From an uncultured Alistipes sp. (GTDB lineage: Bacteria > Bacteroidota > Bacteroidia > Bacteroidales > Rikenellaceae), in the NCBI GenBank assembly GCA_910576555.1, contig CAJTIY010000003.1, positions 183,851 to 247,850 of the forward strand: DNA of 64,000 nt, given 5' to 3'. A program made the position numbers and the translations under genes. The notes beneath the pieces are model-generated. The model saw nothing but the letters and a program-made list of their open reading frames with translations, made no database searches and was not told where the DNA came from. This document shows positions 63,109 through 64,000 of the stretch, in pieces. Every line of letters begins with the position of its first letter. Position 1 is the stretch's first letter.

Positions 63109-63138
63109 CAAATGTAAATAAAAAATCCCCCCCCCAAA
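63109..63138 (-). promoter_or_regulatory. Promoter of the beta-barrel gene with a homopolymer spacer
   Basis: Minus-strand TTTG (63138-63135) and TACATTTG (63116-63109) are 18 nt apart. Nine consecutive G on this strand (C at 63127-63135) make up the last base of TTTG and eight bases of the spacer. The other consensus promoters in this window have 19-20 nt spacers, so one or two extra bases would restore the usual distance. Confidence 0.7.

Positions 63139-64000
<862 letters not shown>

Overview
The window is a high-GC chromosomal segment from a member of the Bacteroidota, most likely an Alistipes-like Rikenellaceae. The support is Bacteroidota-type promoters (TTTG, then about 19-20 nt, then TAnnTTTG), fimbrillin/Mfa-type lipoprotein operons, a six-gene Na+-translocating NADH:quinone reductase operon, DUF3575/DUF5119/DUF4294 families and weak Shine-Dalgarno use. 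The genus is an inference from gene content and base composition.

Left part (1-24.9 kb), mostly housekeeping: a truncated AddA-type helicase diverging from a head-GIN protein and AddB; a HAD phosphatase; two tandem M23 peptidases; alaS and gpmI; a prolyl-tRNA editing gene broken by an in-frame TAG; a repeat-built lipoprotein; a Crp/Fnr remnant; a 2-hydroxyacid dehydrogenase; tcdA-tatD; nqrABCDEF.

Middle part (25.5-48.6 kb), an accessory surface block with two fimbrial loci. Locus 1 (25.5-32.4 kb) encodes a DUF3575 protein, a DUF5119 lipoprotein, a fimbrillin and a large tip-like lipoprotein. Next come a Mpi-like serine invertase and a 113-bp segment flanked by short inverted repeats. That segment carries a consensus promoter that now points away from locus 2, so it is a candidate phase switch in the OFF state. 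Locus 2 (33.8-48.6 kb) has a DUF3575 protein, an FimB/Mfa2-like anchor, six fimbrillin-like lipoproteins and a tip-like lipoprotein. The 3' end of the tip gene is the variable repeat (VR) of a complete diversity-generating retroelement (DGR): VR, three hairpins, a MutS-I-like accessory gene, avd, template repeat (TR) and reverse transcriptase. All 11 VR/TR differences fall on TR adenines. A protein made of six tandem helix-turn-helix repeats follows the RT by 34 bp. The proposed system is a fimbria that can be switched on or off by DNA inversion while its tip is retro-diversified.

Right part (48.7-64 kb): tRNA-Lys, carboxynorspermidine synthase, a small membrane protein, ffh, a DUF4294 protein, a thioesterase-like protein, a VanW-family protein, nhaD, tRNA-Gln behind a 74-bp promoter-bearing repeat array, two small stress-type proteins, a TSCPD protein, prfC, nadB, queA, an outer-membrane barrel gene with a C9 tract inside its promoter spacer, and the start of eno.
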